Shown: positions 1 through 12,700 of the stretch, piece after piece
Layout: each line of letters begins with the position of its first letter
How positions within the stretch are numbered: position 1 is the stretch's first letter
NCBI GenBank assembly: GCA_947568835.1
Contig: OX387612.1
Span: 5,766,001-5,830,000, forward strand
Length of the DNA: 64,000 bases
DNA from: Protonemura montana
Taxonomy: Eukaryota; Arthropoda; Insecta; Plecoptera; Nemouridae
Reading direction: 5' to 3'
Notes under the pieces: generated by a model
Databases searched by the model: none
The model's input: the letters and a program-made list of their open reading frames with translations, nothing else
Told to the model about the DNA's origin: nothing
Made by a program: the position numbers and the translations under genes

Positions 1-329
1 ACACAAGTAAAAATTGCATACCCCATAAAGTTTCTCCACTATTTTTTAAATAAATAAATAATTAAGCTTATTTTAATTCGAGACAATGGGTTCGAAAGAA
101 TACGCTCATCCTTGAACGCGTCTCGGATTGCAAAGCGTATGTCTAATACAATCGCAACCGCACGCCGATGGAAGATACCCTGGTCTGGTAGCAACCCCAA
201 AAACCATTGGTGTCGACTTTCCATCACGTTCAAAGACATTTCGACTGTCGTGCTCGCGTTTGTTCATTCCCTGTGTAGGTGGCTGTTCATTTTGCTAAAT
301 GGGAGAGGCTTGTAATTACTGAGCATGTA

Positions 330-720
330 CGCAAAGCACAGAGGCGACACAAAGAGTTTATAGCTAAGTCAGAGGGCCAGCGTTAATGTTAAACTTTCTG
401 CTAAGCATACGAGGCCGGCAACACGTTGTAACAGTTGGTGACCACCAGATGGCGCTTTCGGCCGTACTTTTAACTCTACACTTAAATAATTACGACTCTA
501 AATCTCGATAAATGTATATTAATGGTTGAGTTTAGCATTAATAAAGATCAGTTTATCATAAGCCAGTCCCCAATGATAGTAATCTGCGAGAAATAAGGTA
601 AATAGCATTTCTTAACACTCAAAAAAGACTCCATCTAGTGACATCCTCCATTTTTCGTCAGTAAAGTAGTCATTTGGCAGCCGTTTTTCGCAAATTTCAA
701 AATTAGCGTTGAGGTAGTAA
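330..720. mobile_element. Family B long-TIR MITE-like relic
   Basis: Intronic. It shares blocks with the copies at 46105-46480, 51740-52720 and 60465-60810: a 'gaggccggcaacacgt' then 'ggtgaccaccagatggcgct' block, a 'cttaaataattacgac' block and a 'gtagtcatttggcagccg' end. Both directions of the last block occur elsewhere, which fits terminal inverted repeats. No coding capacity was seen. The rest of 1-760 is receptor intron with an unassigned minus-strand frame at 39-239. Confidence 0.65.
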
Positions 721-763
721 GGTTTTGGATGTGAGTTTCTCAATTCTTTGTCCACTTTCTCAG

Positions 764-3700
764 AGGGCGGACCTGGCCGTGGCTTCGATGACCATCAACT
801 ACGCGCGGGAAAGCGTCATCGACTTCACCAAGCCCTTCATGAACCTCGGCATCGGCATCCTGTTCAAGGTAATTAATCTGCACGCTTGTAATGCACTGAG
901 AGGAGTCAAAATTTGGGTTTTACACTACTAGTATTTTAGGTTAAGAATCACAGACAGCCTTGCAGCAAAATTCACACTTAAAAGCTAATTTATAAGGCTG
1001 TGAGTCCAACACAGAGACGACGGCGAGTGTCCGCTCCTTTGCGTGGAGCGAAACAAGCACCCTGTCACGGAATGTCCAGCACAGAGGCGACGGCGAGTGT
1101 CCGCTTCTTTGCGTGGAGCGAAACAAGCACCCTGTCATGGAATGTCCAGCACAGAGGCGACGGCGAGTGTCCGCTTCTTTGCGTGGAGTGAAACAAGCAC
1201 CCTGTCACAGAATGTCTAGCACAGAGGCGACGGCGAGTGTCCGCTCCTTTGCGTGGAGCGAAACAAGCACCCTGTCACAGAATGTCTAGCACAGAGGCGA
1301 CGGCGAGTGTCCGCTCCTTTGTGTGGAGCGAAACAAGCACCCTGTCACGGAATGTCCAGCACAGAGGCGACGGCGAGTGTCCGCTCCTTTGAGTGGAGCG
1401 AAACAAGCACCCTGTCACGGAATGTCCAGCACAAAGGTGACGGCAAGTGTCCGCTCCTTTGCGTGGAGCGAAACAAGCACCCTGTCACGGAATGTCCAGC
1501 ACAGAGGCGACGGCGAGTGTTCGCTCCTTTACGTGGAGCGAAACAAGCACCCTGTCACGGAATGTCCAGCACAGAGGCGACGGCGAGTTTCCACTCCTTT
1601 GCGTGGAGCGAAACAAGTCACGGAATGTCAAACGGTATTCTCGCGTTTTTTTCCAGTATTAGTGAAAGTTATTCAACTGTATTAACCTTGAATTACTCGC
1701 TAACTTCGCAGGTTCCGACCAGCCAGCCCACCCGTCTATTTTCTTTCATGAATCCGCTAGCCGCAGAAATCTGGATCTACGTCCTCGCCGCTTATCTCCT
1801 CGTCAGCTTCACCTTGTTCGTGATGGCACGTTTCTCTCCGTACGAGTGGAACAACCCTCATCCGTGTCTCGCCGAATCGGACGTCGTCGAGAACCAGTTC
1901 TCGGTGTCGAACAGTTTTTGGTTCATTACGGGCACGTTCCTTCGGCAGGGTTCCGGGCTGAATCCGAAGGTGATTCTTGGTTCAATTCGATTTTATTGTC
2001 TTTTTAGCATCTCGTTTAACACGTGATATGATGACATGTTGGTGAGCTGCGAGGCAGTATTGGGTTTTTAGAATTGTTCAGAGTGCCAAGTGTTATAATG
2101 TTTACCGATCAACGAAAAACAAAATCACCAACAGATTTTTACTAGGTATCAAAAAGAATTGGAATTGCTTCTTGGTGAAGTAACCGACTTTCTTGATTGT
2201 TCAACATTTGCAACGGGTTTACGCTTTTAAATCTTTATACTAAAAATAAACTTGTATCAATATTTTGAATAGAGATTTATTTAAAAAAGCGACCTCAAGC
2301 GTCAGGGTGGCACCTAACCCGTGGTTACCACGGGTTACCGGCTTGACTGCTCAGCAGAAAGATTAACATTGGCACTGGGACTCTGATTAAATCTTAACCC
2401 CCAATAATGGTAGGAAATTGGTGAACATGGACTAACATTTCTGCTATGATCCGAATTACTATTGTGTGTCAGCGCCTAAGAGGGATACAAGCCAATGGTT
2501 AACAACAAGTAACCCGTGCCCGGCATCGGGCAGTTCGTCACAATGTAATAGTAATGGGTGGGTGAACAAGGGTTGTCATGGCAATCTAAAACAAGTAACC
2601 CGTGCCCGGCATCGGGCAGTTCATCACAATGTAATAGTAATGGGTGGGTGAACAAGGGTTGTCATGCCAATCTAAAACAAGTAACCCGTGCCCGGCATTG
2701 GGCAGTTCATCACAATGTAATAGTAATGGGTGGGTGAACAAGGGTTGTCATGCCAATCTAAAACAAGTAACCCGTGCCCGGCATCGGGCAGTTCATCACA
2801 ATGTAATAGTAATGGGTGGGTGAATCAAGGGTTGTCATGGCAATCTAAAACAAGTAACCCGTGCCCGGCATCGGGCAGTTCATCACAATGTAATAGTAAT
2901 GGGTGGGTGAACAAGGGTTGTCATGCCAATCTAAAACAAGTAACCCGTGCCCGGCATTGGGCAGTTCATCACAATGTAATAGTAATGGGTGGGTGAACAA
3001 GGGTTGTCATGCCAATCTAAAACAAGTAACCCGTGCCCGGCATCGGGCAGTTCATCACAATGTAATAGTAATGGGTGGGTGAACAAGGGTTGTCATGCCA
3101 ATCTAAAACAAGTAACCCGTGCCCGGCATCGGGCAGTTCATCACAATGTAATAGTAATGGGTGGGTGAACAAGGGTTGTCATGCCAATCTAAAACAAGTA
3201 ACCCGTGCCCGGCATTGGGCAGTTCATCACAATGTAATAGTATGGTTGGGTGAAACAAGGGTTGTCATGGCAATCTAAAACAAGTAACCCGTGCCCGGCA
3301 TCGGGCAGTTCATCACAATGTAATAGTAATGGGTGGGTGAACAAGGGTTGTCATGCCAATCTAAAACAAGTAACCCGTGCCCGGCATTGGGCAGTTCATC
3401 ACAATGTAATAGTATGGTTGGGTGAACAAGGGTTGTCATGCCAATCTAAAACAAGTAACCCGTGCCCGGCATCGGGCAGTTCATCACAATGTAATAGTAA
3501 TGGGTGGGTGAACAAGGGTTGTCATGCCAATCTAAAACAAGTAACCCGTGCCCGGCATCGGGCAGTTCATCACAATGTAATAGTAATGGGTGGGTGAAAC
3601 AAGGGTTGTCATGGCAATCTAAAACAAGTAACCCGTGCCCGGCATCGGGCAGTTCATCACAATGTAATAGTAATGGGTGGGTGAACAAGGGTTGTCATGC

Positions 3701-6700
3701 CAATCTAAAACAAGTAACCCGTGCCCGGCATTGGGCAGTTCATCACAATGTAATAGTATGGTTGGGTGAAACAAGGGTTGTCATGGCAATCTAAAACAAG
3801 TAACCCGTGCCCGGCATCGGGCAGTTCATCACAATGTAATAGTAATGGGTGGGTGAAACAACGGTTGTCATGGCAATCTAAAACAAGTGACCCGTGCCCG
3901 GCATCGGGCAATTCATCACAATGTAATAGTAATGGGTGGGTGAAACAATGGTTGTCATGGCAATCTAAAACAAGTGACCCGTGCCTGGCATCGGGCAGTT
4001 CATCACAATGTAATAGTAATGGGTGGGTGAAACAAGGGTTGTCATAGCAATCTAAAACAAGTGACCCGTGCCCAGCATCGGGCAGTTCATCACAATGTTA
4101 TATATGTAAGTGAACTCAGCACGTAATGTTGCGCCATGTTACCTGTTTCCTAACGCGTCCAGCAGCGGTCTTTGGTTGGAATGGTAACTTTATCGATTGT
4201 CTGTCTCTGCTCGTTTTGTCTGTTTATAGATGTACGTTTGTCTTGCTTGTATCTTCAACTCGTTTGCATGCAAATACGTTTTTTTGTCTCTTGATGTCCG
4301 CAGACAGCTTCCAGGCCAATCCCAACACAATCCTAAAATGATCCTTTCCATTTGAGTCTGAAATGGTTTCCGTAAAGACAATTGATTCCGTAACTGAAAG
4401 TGTTCTAATTGCCAGCTTTTTGATCGGTCTTTTTTAGGCCGAATTCGTCTGGAGTGAAAACTTTCATTCGCCAAAAGTTAAAAATAAGCCCACCGTAATA
4501 ATCTTGTCATCATTTAATTGATTGAGTGATCAATTGATTGCTTTGAGGGGTTTAACGACGCAATGTTTTCTCAACTGGTACTGTGGCTCCGGCTTAATGG
4601 CGTCGGTGAATGAGTTGGTGATGATTAACCTAACCTAGCCTAGAAGGGAGAAGTTGAAACCCAGTGTTAGCACGTAGATAACTTAAGTCGGAGAGTGCCA
4701 AGAGCACCACTGGCTTTAAGTCCCTTCCGAAGGACGGTACAACGTGAACAGCAGGATTCCTCCACAAATCCATGCTGTCGAGAGGTTGATAAGCAAGGCG
4801 AGTGAAGTTGCTGTACTAACTTTCATCCCTCCCATCTCTCTCCCGAACAGAACTGGTCATGTGTATGATAGTCACCCATCCAATACCTGACCCAGCGCAG
4901 TGTTGCTTAACTTTGGTGATCTCACGAGGACTGGTGTTTCCAACTCGTCAAACCAATCGCTTTTTTACATGAAATGAAGGAATCCTCTTCATAATCAAGT
5001 TAATATAGAATGAAAAATAATTCAAAAGAAATTGATGAAAATAAATAATCTGAATATATGAATTTAATTTGTTCATTGTGAACGCACTGCGACAGCCAAA
5101 AATCTGATAAAATTTTATTCGATTCAGTAGCTTTTATTCAACAAATCAAAAATTCCTAAAATAAGCTGAATATGCTGAATTTTTCAACTTTGCACAGCCG
5201 ACAGTTGGTAATGTTTTACAAAACGAGACCATGCGAGTACAGCATCGCGTTGTGTGCACTTTTCAGATGTTTAGCCAACAAAACTTTTTCACTATTCGCA
5301 ATACGCATTTTCGCGAACATATCAGGCAATTGATACTGGCTGGCAAACCCTAGACTACATAAAAATGTATTTCTAATAACTTGTCTTCCAGAAAAAAAAC
5401 ACTGTAGTTGGTATCCAGATATTTGTTTAGATTAACTGCCCCAGTTGCCAATTAACCAAGATACCATAAAAAAAAATAACAAAAAAATGCAAAATTATCA
5501 GAATACGGTTGAGCGTATAGAAAACACCGGTGCAAGTCACCGAAGTTAAACAACACTGCGCTGAGTCAGGTATTGGATGGGTGACCATCATACACATTAC
5601 CAGTTCTGTTCGGGAGAGAGGTTGGAGGTATGAAAGTTAGTTCAGCATCTTCATTCACCTTGCTTATCAACCTATCAACAGCATTGATTTGTGGATACAT
5701 CCTGTTTTTCGTGTTGTACCGTCCTTCGGAAGTGACGTTAAGCCAGTGGTCCCCTTGGTGCTGTTCTACAGGAGTAGGCTACGTGTCAGCACCAGGTTTC
5801 CCCTCCTCCCTTCTAGGCTATCTTATATTCATCATCATCATCATCCACTCATTCACCAACGCCATTAGACCAGTGTCGCACGACCAGATATCAAAACAGT
5901 GCGTCGTTAAACACCACAAATCAACCAACGAAACGCAACACCCATCTCTTTCAGACCTCCGAAAGCATGTCATCGCGAATATTCTCCTTCCTGAACCCAC
6001 TGGCGGTCGAGATCTGGTTGTACATGTTTGGTGCCTACGTGATCGTCTCGCTGACCATCTGGGTGGTCGCCCGATTCAGTCCGTACGAGTGGCATGACCC
6101 CCCTCAATGCGCATGCTCCGGTCACAGTAGCGACGACCATCTTGTTGTCGAGAACGACTTCACAATTGCGAACAGTTTCTGGTTCGCCATCGGGACGTTG
6201 ATGCAACAAGGATCTGATATCAACCCCAAGGTGTGGTATGGCTCGTCGAGGGTTGCGCGTTTGGTGGTGGTTTTGCACCTGTATTGGCTAAAATATCAGT
6301 AGGATCATAGGGTTTCTGGTTAGTCAAAGTCTCAGCGCTAGTTTTAAGCTTTCTTCGCGAAAAATAGCTGCCAAATGACTACTTTACCGTGCGACAAGAA
6401 TTAAGGATGCTACTAAGTGAAATCGCCGTCGTTTCGGGTGTTTAAAAAATTTAATTTCGTTATTTCTCGCAGATAACTCGCATTTAAGACTGGTTAACCT
6501 TCGATTAAACTCTATTAATTCGAAACTTAACAATCGATGCAAATGTATCTATACTTTGAATCGTTATTATTTCATTGCAGTGGTTTTTACGCGCCATCTG
6601 TTGACCATAACCGTTACCACGCGTTGCCGGCTCGTTTGCTAAGTAGAACGTTTAAGATTAGCGCTGTGACTCTGACTGAACTATAAACCCGATGCTGGGA

Positions 6701-9700
6701 CGTATTTTTGTTTTGTACTGGTATATTTATAATGAGAAAATTGTGCTCAAAGCGTAGCGAAAAGATTTTAACTAAATATCTGTACGTGTACCCTAAATTG
6801 AATAGAATATGGCTGTCACCCTTAGAACTGAACAAGATAATATCGCTAATTTTCTTGAACTAGATCACCTTTTGATCTCCAAGTATTTAGAGAGTTGAAA
6901 AACGGGCAGAAAAGTGAAAGACGAAAGTGAAATCTTTAAAATTGTTCGAAGCGTTGTTCTAAAATAAGCTGTGGTCTTATTTATTTCAGTTTCAAACTGT
7001 TCCCCTTAGTGTACCTATATCAACCATCCGCTTGAAACTAATTCGAAAATCCCACCATTTTGGGACCAGTCTTACAATGGCCAGTTAAAAAGATAACAGT
7101 CAGCTAATGACACATCTCCATGGTCACAGCCAATCAGATAAGTTCATTTTCTGATCACTCTAGTTATCTTTTTCAATTGACATTGTAAAACTGGCTCAGT
7201 TCAACAACGCTCTGTTGTTAAAGAAAAGTCATGTACCTACCGCCAGTTTAGACAAACCCATTTAGATAAACGAGCCATACTACACCTACGATGGTTTTTA
7301 GACTCGTGTCTACTTGATTTATCCTTGGCACTAGTTTTAACAAAAACTATTTGAAATGGGTTTTGAATGCTAAGTAAAGGGCTACTAAAATTTCCCGACG
7401 TTTCGTAACATGTACTAGTTACTTCTTCAAGGGTTAGAGCAGGTTTAGGTTTAGAACAGCTCTAAACCTTGAAGAAGTAACTAGTACATGTTACGAAACG
7501 TCGGGAAATTTCAGTTGTCCTTTACTTAGCTTTCAAAACCCATTTCAAATAGTTTTTTTAATATTACACCTTGATTTTTTTTAATGAAAATTAAACAACC
7601 AATCTTGTCACGTGCTTTCCTTTGCCAAAGAAAACGTTTCCTCGTCGCAAAATTTTACTGCATTATTTTCTTTAGCTGTCTTCTTTAATACTCATTTCCC
7701 CGCTTATTTGTCTAGAAACTAATCAGTCTTGATGATATATCCCGGCCTAGGTATAATAAAAGCTTATATATAAAGACCCGACGGAAAACTTCTCACTGCT
7801 CGGAAAAGTGGTGCTTTTGTTTTAGCAGCACCTTGAAAGTAGATTAAATTTTCAGCTTCGCTAGCCCCCCCGTTAATGAACGTTCCTCTGGTGTTGTTAA
7901 CGCATTCGCGTGCCGAATTAAGAAGCCCATTGAAAGATTACTTAAGGCACGCTTATTGGAATAGTTTGCGAAACAGAATAGAGCCGTACAATTTTCAAAG
8001 AAATTCGTAAGAAAGGTGTGAAAATTAGAAGCGAATAGCTGATTGGCTGATAGATGTGGGTATTTTTTAGAGAAACTGAAAAGAAAAAATAAGACTGCTG
8101 TCAGGACTGCTCTAACCCTTGAAGAAGTAACTAGTATATATGTTGCGAAACGTCGGGAAATTTAGTAGCCCTTCACTTAGCATTCAAAACCCATTTCAAA
8201 TAGTTTTTGTTGAAAAAAAAAAAATTGGTTTATTTAAGGTAAAATTGATGTGTTTTAAAAAAGTTATTGAATGCAATCAAAATTTTGACGATGACTTTTT
8301 AAACACCAAAATATATGCAAAAAAACGTGGTTTGACTTTGACCAATCACGGTCAGCGTCTCTGCATTTTTTCCCCGAGAAACTAGCGTTTACCAGAGATT
8401 TAGATGCAAGTTTTGAAATCCTTCATAACGGTCTAAAATATTGCAAACGTTCGCCACAACGCTCACCTGTTTCACGGTTGAACAGAGTATAGTTTCCAAT
8501 TAACACTAGTTGCATTGTATGCACCTTGGTGCAGTATTTAATTGACAGGCTTAAACAGCAAAACCGTTCACATGACAGAAACTCGATAGCCATTGCATTC
8601 GGGAACGCCGCCTTTTATTTGTCGATGAAAGCTTGAACGCGATTCGGCAAACAGTTTTGTTTGTTTAGGATTCAAAAAAAAACAGAGCGCACAAAATTGT
8701 ATGGATTTATCCTATATTTACTCTAATTAGATCGAGGAATCGCATTTTCGGTTTAACTTTTCCTTTTGTTTCGATTCCATGGGTTTGGTATCGAAACAAA
8801 GGTTGTGTTGACAAAGGCTGATTGGTGTGTCTAATTCGGTTCTGTATTTCACCTGTGTGGTTGGTGACAGTGTTATTGGAAATGCGTACGCCTGTGTGAA
8901 ATAGGAATTAAATTGCAAACGCTTGCAATGCGCGGGGTATTTTATTATTAGGAACACTGCTACCCTATCACAAATTGATGTCGAAAAGGAGATAATTTTT
9001 GAAAGTCTGGTAGTTTTCCTTATATGCGTACGCCTATCCTTGTGATATCCTATAATTAAAACCCTTACCTAGTGCGTACTAAGAAAATTGGCTATGGATA
9101 TATCCAAATATTTCTGTAAATAATGTATGTACTTTAGAAAGAAAGTATTTAATTGATTTTGCATGGTTGTAAAGATGATTTATTTTTTATTTACGGTAGT
9201 GCTCTAGTTTGGAAAGGTTTGCGGTTCTCAAAAAGGCCTAAAGTCTCATTTATTTTTGTAGAATTTGTTCTTGTTTGTGGACTATTCGCACGCTATTATT
9301 TCCGTTATGTTGTGGATGTTAACATTACAAAAAAATATATATATTTATCGACTAGTAACAAATTGTCCAGTTTAGAAAATTGAAACTCATCTCCACGGTC
9401 AGAGCCTATCAGAATGTTTGCATCTCAACTTCCAGTTGCTTATTTTACAGAATATTTTAAAATTGGCCGTTAAGGACCGATTTCACCAACGCAGTTTAGG
9501 GGTGATTTTAATCGGCGCAGTAATTTGCTTTAAAACAATGATATTTTAATAATTGCAAACCAAGAATCTAAGACAACACACAGAGAACATGAAAAAAATG
9601 TGTTTGCTCGAAACGGAATATTTAGTGACTTGGAAATACAAACAAAATATCAATGAGACTTCTTACTTTGACCTCCAAATGACAGTTTAAAAATTAAACC

Positions 9701-12700
9701 CCGTCCTTCCAGGTTCAAATATTAAACGGTGATTAGATCAGAGAGAAAATAGTGACAGCTGCTAAATAAAATTTATTTTATTTGACAGAACAAAGCCTTC
9801 CTGAATCATTACCAAATTTAAATTTAAATTAACATCTTTTTTGTGTATTTTTCTGAAAATCCTCTTTCAAATCTTTCAAAATGTCGGCTAAACAGGAAAA
9901 ATTAACTTTGGCCTCCGTTGAACGCCAATTAAGCAAGACTTAAACGGCGTTGGTGAAATCATCCCCTAAGCTGTAATTTCAGTTCACCAGAAATGTGATC
10001 ATAAACTAATTTAGGTGTAAATTTTTATAAGCCATGGCATCAGCAACCTTGACCAATAGAAAATATCCGGTCTCAGCTTTCCAAAATTTTAGTTAATATT
10101 TCCATTTTTCTTGCTCTTCACTGCTTCTCGGACTTTTATCATTACTTTGAAAAAATCTGCTGTTCTATGGATACAGGACCCACGCATGAGCAGAAATTTC
10201 ACCAAAAAAAATCTAATAGAAAAATGTAGAAATGTTATTTTATTTGCAAAGACTCTAGAAAGGTAATGGTATTTCTAGATCTTGATCTGATCTTGATAGA
10301 AGGTAATCCTAGGATAGAAGAGTATCGCTAACCACTCTATGCTTCAGGCCACCTCCACGCGCATCGTCGGCGGCATCTGGTGGTTCTTCACTTTGATCAT
10401 CATCTCGTCGTACACTGCAAACCTGGCGGCGTTCCTGACCGTCGAACGAATGATAACGCCCATCGAGAACGCCGCCGACCTCGCCGAACAGACAGAGATT
10501 GCCTACGGGACCCTCAACGGGGGTTCGACCATGACCTTCTTTAGGGTGAGCCGTTTGCAGTTTTTAAACTGGACTCGTAATTAATTTTTTTTTGCGAATT
10601 TTCAGCTTTGGAAAAATATATTTACGACGGCAACAAACATATTTGTGCTCGTTATCATTAAAAAAACACTGTTACTCCTCAAAAATGAGTGCCTAACTGG
10701 GGACTCGATTCGTAAACTTCGCGGGTGTTGCTCTAACCAATTGAGCTACTTGGGCATAGCCTGTTTGAAAGGATTTTAGTGCATCTGATGAGAATGACGG
10801 ACCTCCAAGGAGTAGAACCATGCGGCTGTGAATACTCACAGTCACTCTGATTCTAGTGACACTATACCACGTCACAACCTGTCAATCTCGAGTCACTTCA
10901 ATTTGACGAAGTTTTACGCTGTGAAATTTAGAAGAATTATAAGAATCGTCAGTACAGAGTGTATGTGCAGTACCTACTATGTCCATTACAAGTATTTGCA
11001 ATTTAAATCAGATTACACTTTAGCTGTTCTGGTATTGAGCACCCCGCACCTCCCACCCTACCTCCCGTTGAATGTTTACTGATGACGACATCAATACACA
11101 AGCCCAGGCTTAGCATAAGCACCTTTACCTATAGTTATAAATTGGTTAATCTAACACAAGCCTTATTATCCTATATTACAAATGCAATGTAAGTAGCTCA
11201 ACTAACCAGAAAGGAACCGTGGTACACTTTCGTTCGCTACGCTATATAGTATTAATTTGATCTCTGAAGAAATAAACTCCCTAGAGAGAGGAAATCTTTG
11301 TCTTCCATCGTTTATAATTGGGTGTACAGAACCACTTCAACAGCAGTTTGTTCGTCGCTGTCTTTGATCTTTGCCGAACTTTCTGAATCGGGTTAAGAGG
11401 CTCTCAAGAAAATTCAAAAATCGTTGCTATATTCCTCCACGGAACCTCTCGACGTAACGAAGTCCTGCCTCAGCCGAATTGTCAAGTCACACACAACTTT
11501 TTGCAGATAGAGATAACGAAGTTTTACATTTTAAGTGGATTTCCAATTCCTTAGTGTTTCAATTTAATGCCATGTTCGACTGGCTGCCCCGGTGCGCCCC
11601 GGGTGTGCACTGGGAGCGATCTGGGCATGTGACTCTGCCCCAGTGCAACTTTCACGTGTTCGACTGGGCATGTGACTCTGCCCCAGTGCAACTTTCACGT
11701 GTTTGACTGGGCATGTGACTCTGCCCCAGTGCAACTTTCACGTGTTCCACTGGGCATGTGACTCTGCCCCAGTGCAACTTTCACGTGTTCCACTGGGCAT
11801 GTGACTCTGCCCCAGTGCAACTTTCACGTGTTCGACTGGGCATGTGACTCTGCCCCAGTGCAACTTTCTCGTGTTCCACTGGGCATGTGACTCTGCCCCA
11901 GTGCAACTTTCACGTGTTTGACTGGGCATGTGACTCTGCCCCAGTGCAACTTTCACGTGTTCGACTGGGCATGTGACTCTGCCCCAGTGCAACTTTCACG
12001 TGTTCGACTGGGCATGTAACTCTGTCCCAGTGCAACTTTCACGTGTTCGACTGGGCATGTGACTCTGTCCCAGAGCAACTTTCACGTGTTCGACTGGGCA
12101 TGTGACTCTGCCCCAGTGCAACTTTCACGTGTTCGACTGGGCATGTGACTCTGCCCCAGTGCAACTTTCACGTGTTCGACTGGGCATGTGACTCTGTCCC
12201 AGTGCAACTTTCACGTGTTCGACTGGCAGAGTTGTTCGCTCTCGGGTCACTCCCGGTGCACTTTTCTAGCACCGAGAATTTCGACGGTGCATTTAGAAAA
12301 CAAATAAATGCACTGACAGCCAGTGATCAGGTGTTCGGGTGGGAGCGCTCTCGCTCGGAGCTGGTGCAAACCAGGTGGAGAGCATGACGTCATCGAGCAA
12401 GTTTCAAACCCACCCTGGTGCAGGCCAGTAAAAAACGTCACAAGAAAAGCGGAAAAGGGCGGGGGGCTTAGTTAATTGCCTTCATATTTTTATGATCCAA
12501 TTATCTGTCAGATACATCAAAGAAGAAACTTTCTCTTTCGATAAACAGACGCATTACGCATGGTGCTTCCAAAAAAGTTTAGGTTCAGTGTTTTTAAACC
12601 CTTTGTCCTGGCATTCGTAGAAGTCAACTTCAGAAACATTGACAGCTTACAGAATTTATTGATTGGCTGACTTGTCGAATGTATTGCATTGCACTGCTAT

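Noticed and set aside
39-239. 66-codon minus-strand frame (VAIVLDIRFAIRDAF)
   Set aside because: Composition is protein-like, but no family was recognised and there is no start or splice context. Left unassigned rather than called a gene or element remnant.
1253-2026. 257-codon frame joining the 70-bp array to the receptor R exon
   Set aside because: The array has three overlapping open frames because 70 is not a multiple of 3. The join to the exon reads through a good acceptor at 1711.
4190-4474. 94-codon minus-strand frame
   Set aside because: No recognisable domain, no splice partners, and it lies in a receptor intron next to repeats.
5630-6097. 155-codon frame across the 5S SINE into the Q exon
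   Set aside because: Its first half is SINE sequence and its second half is in the wrong frame of the exon.
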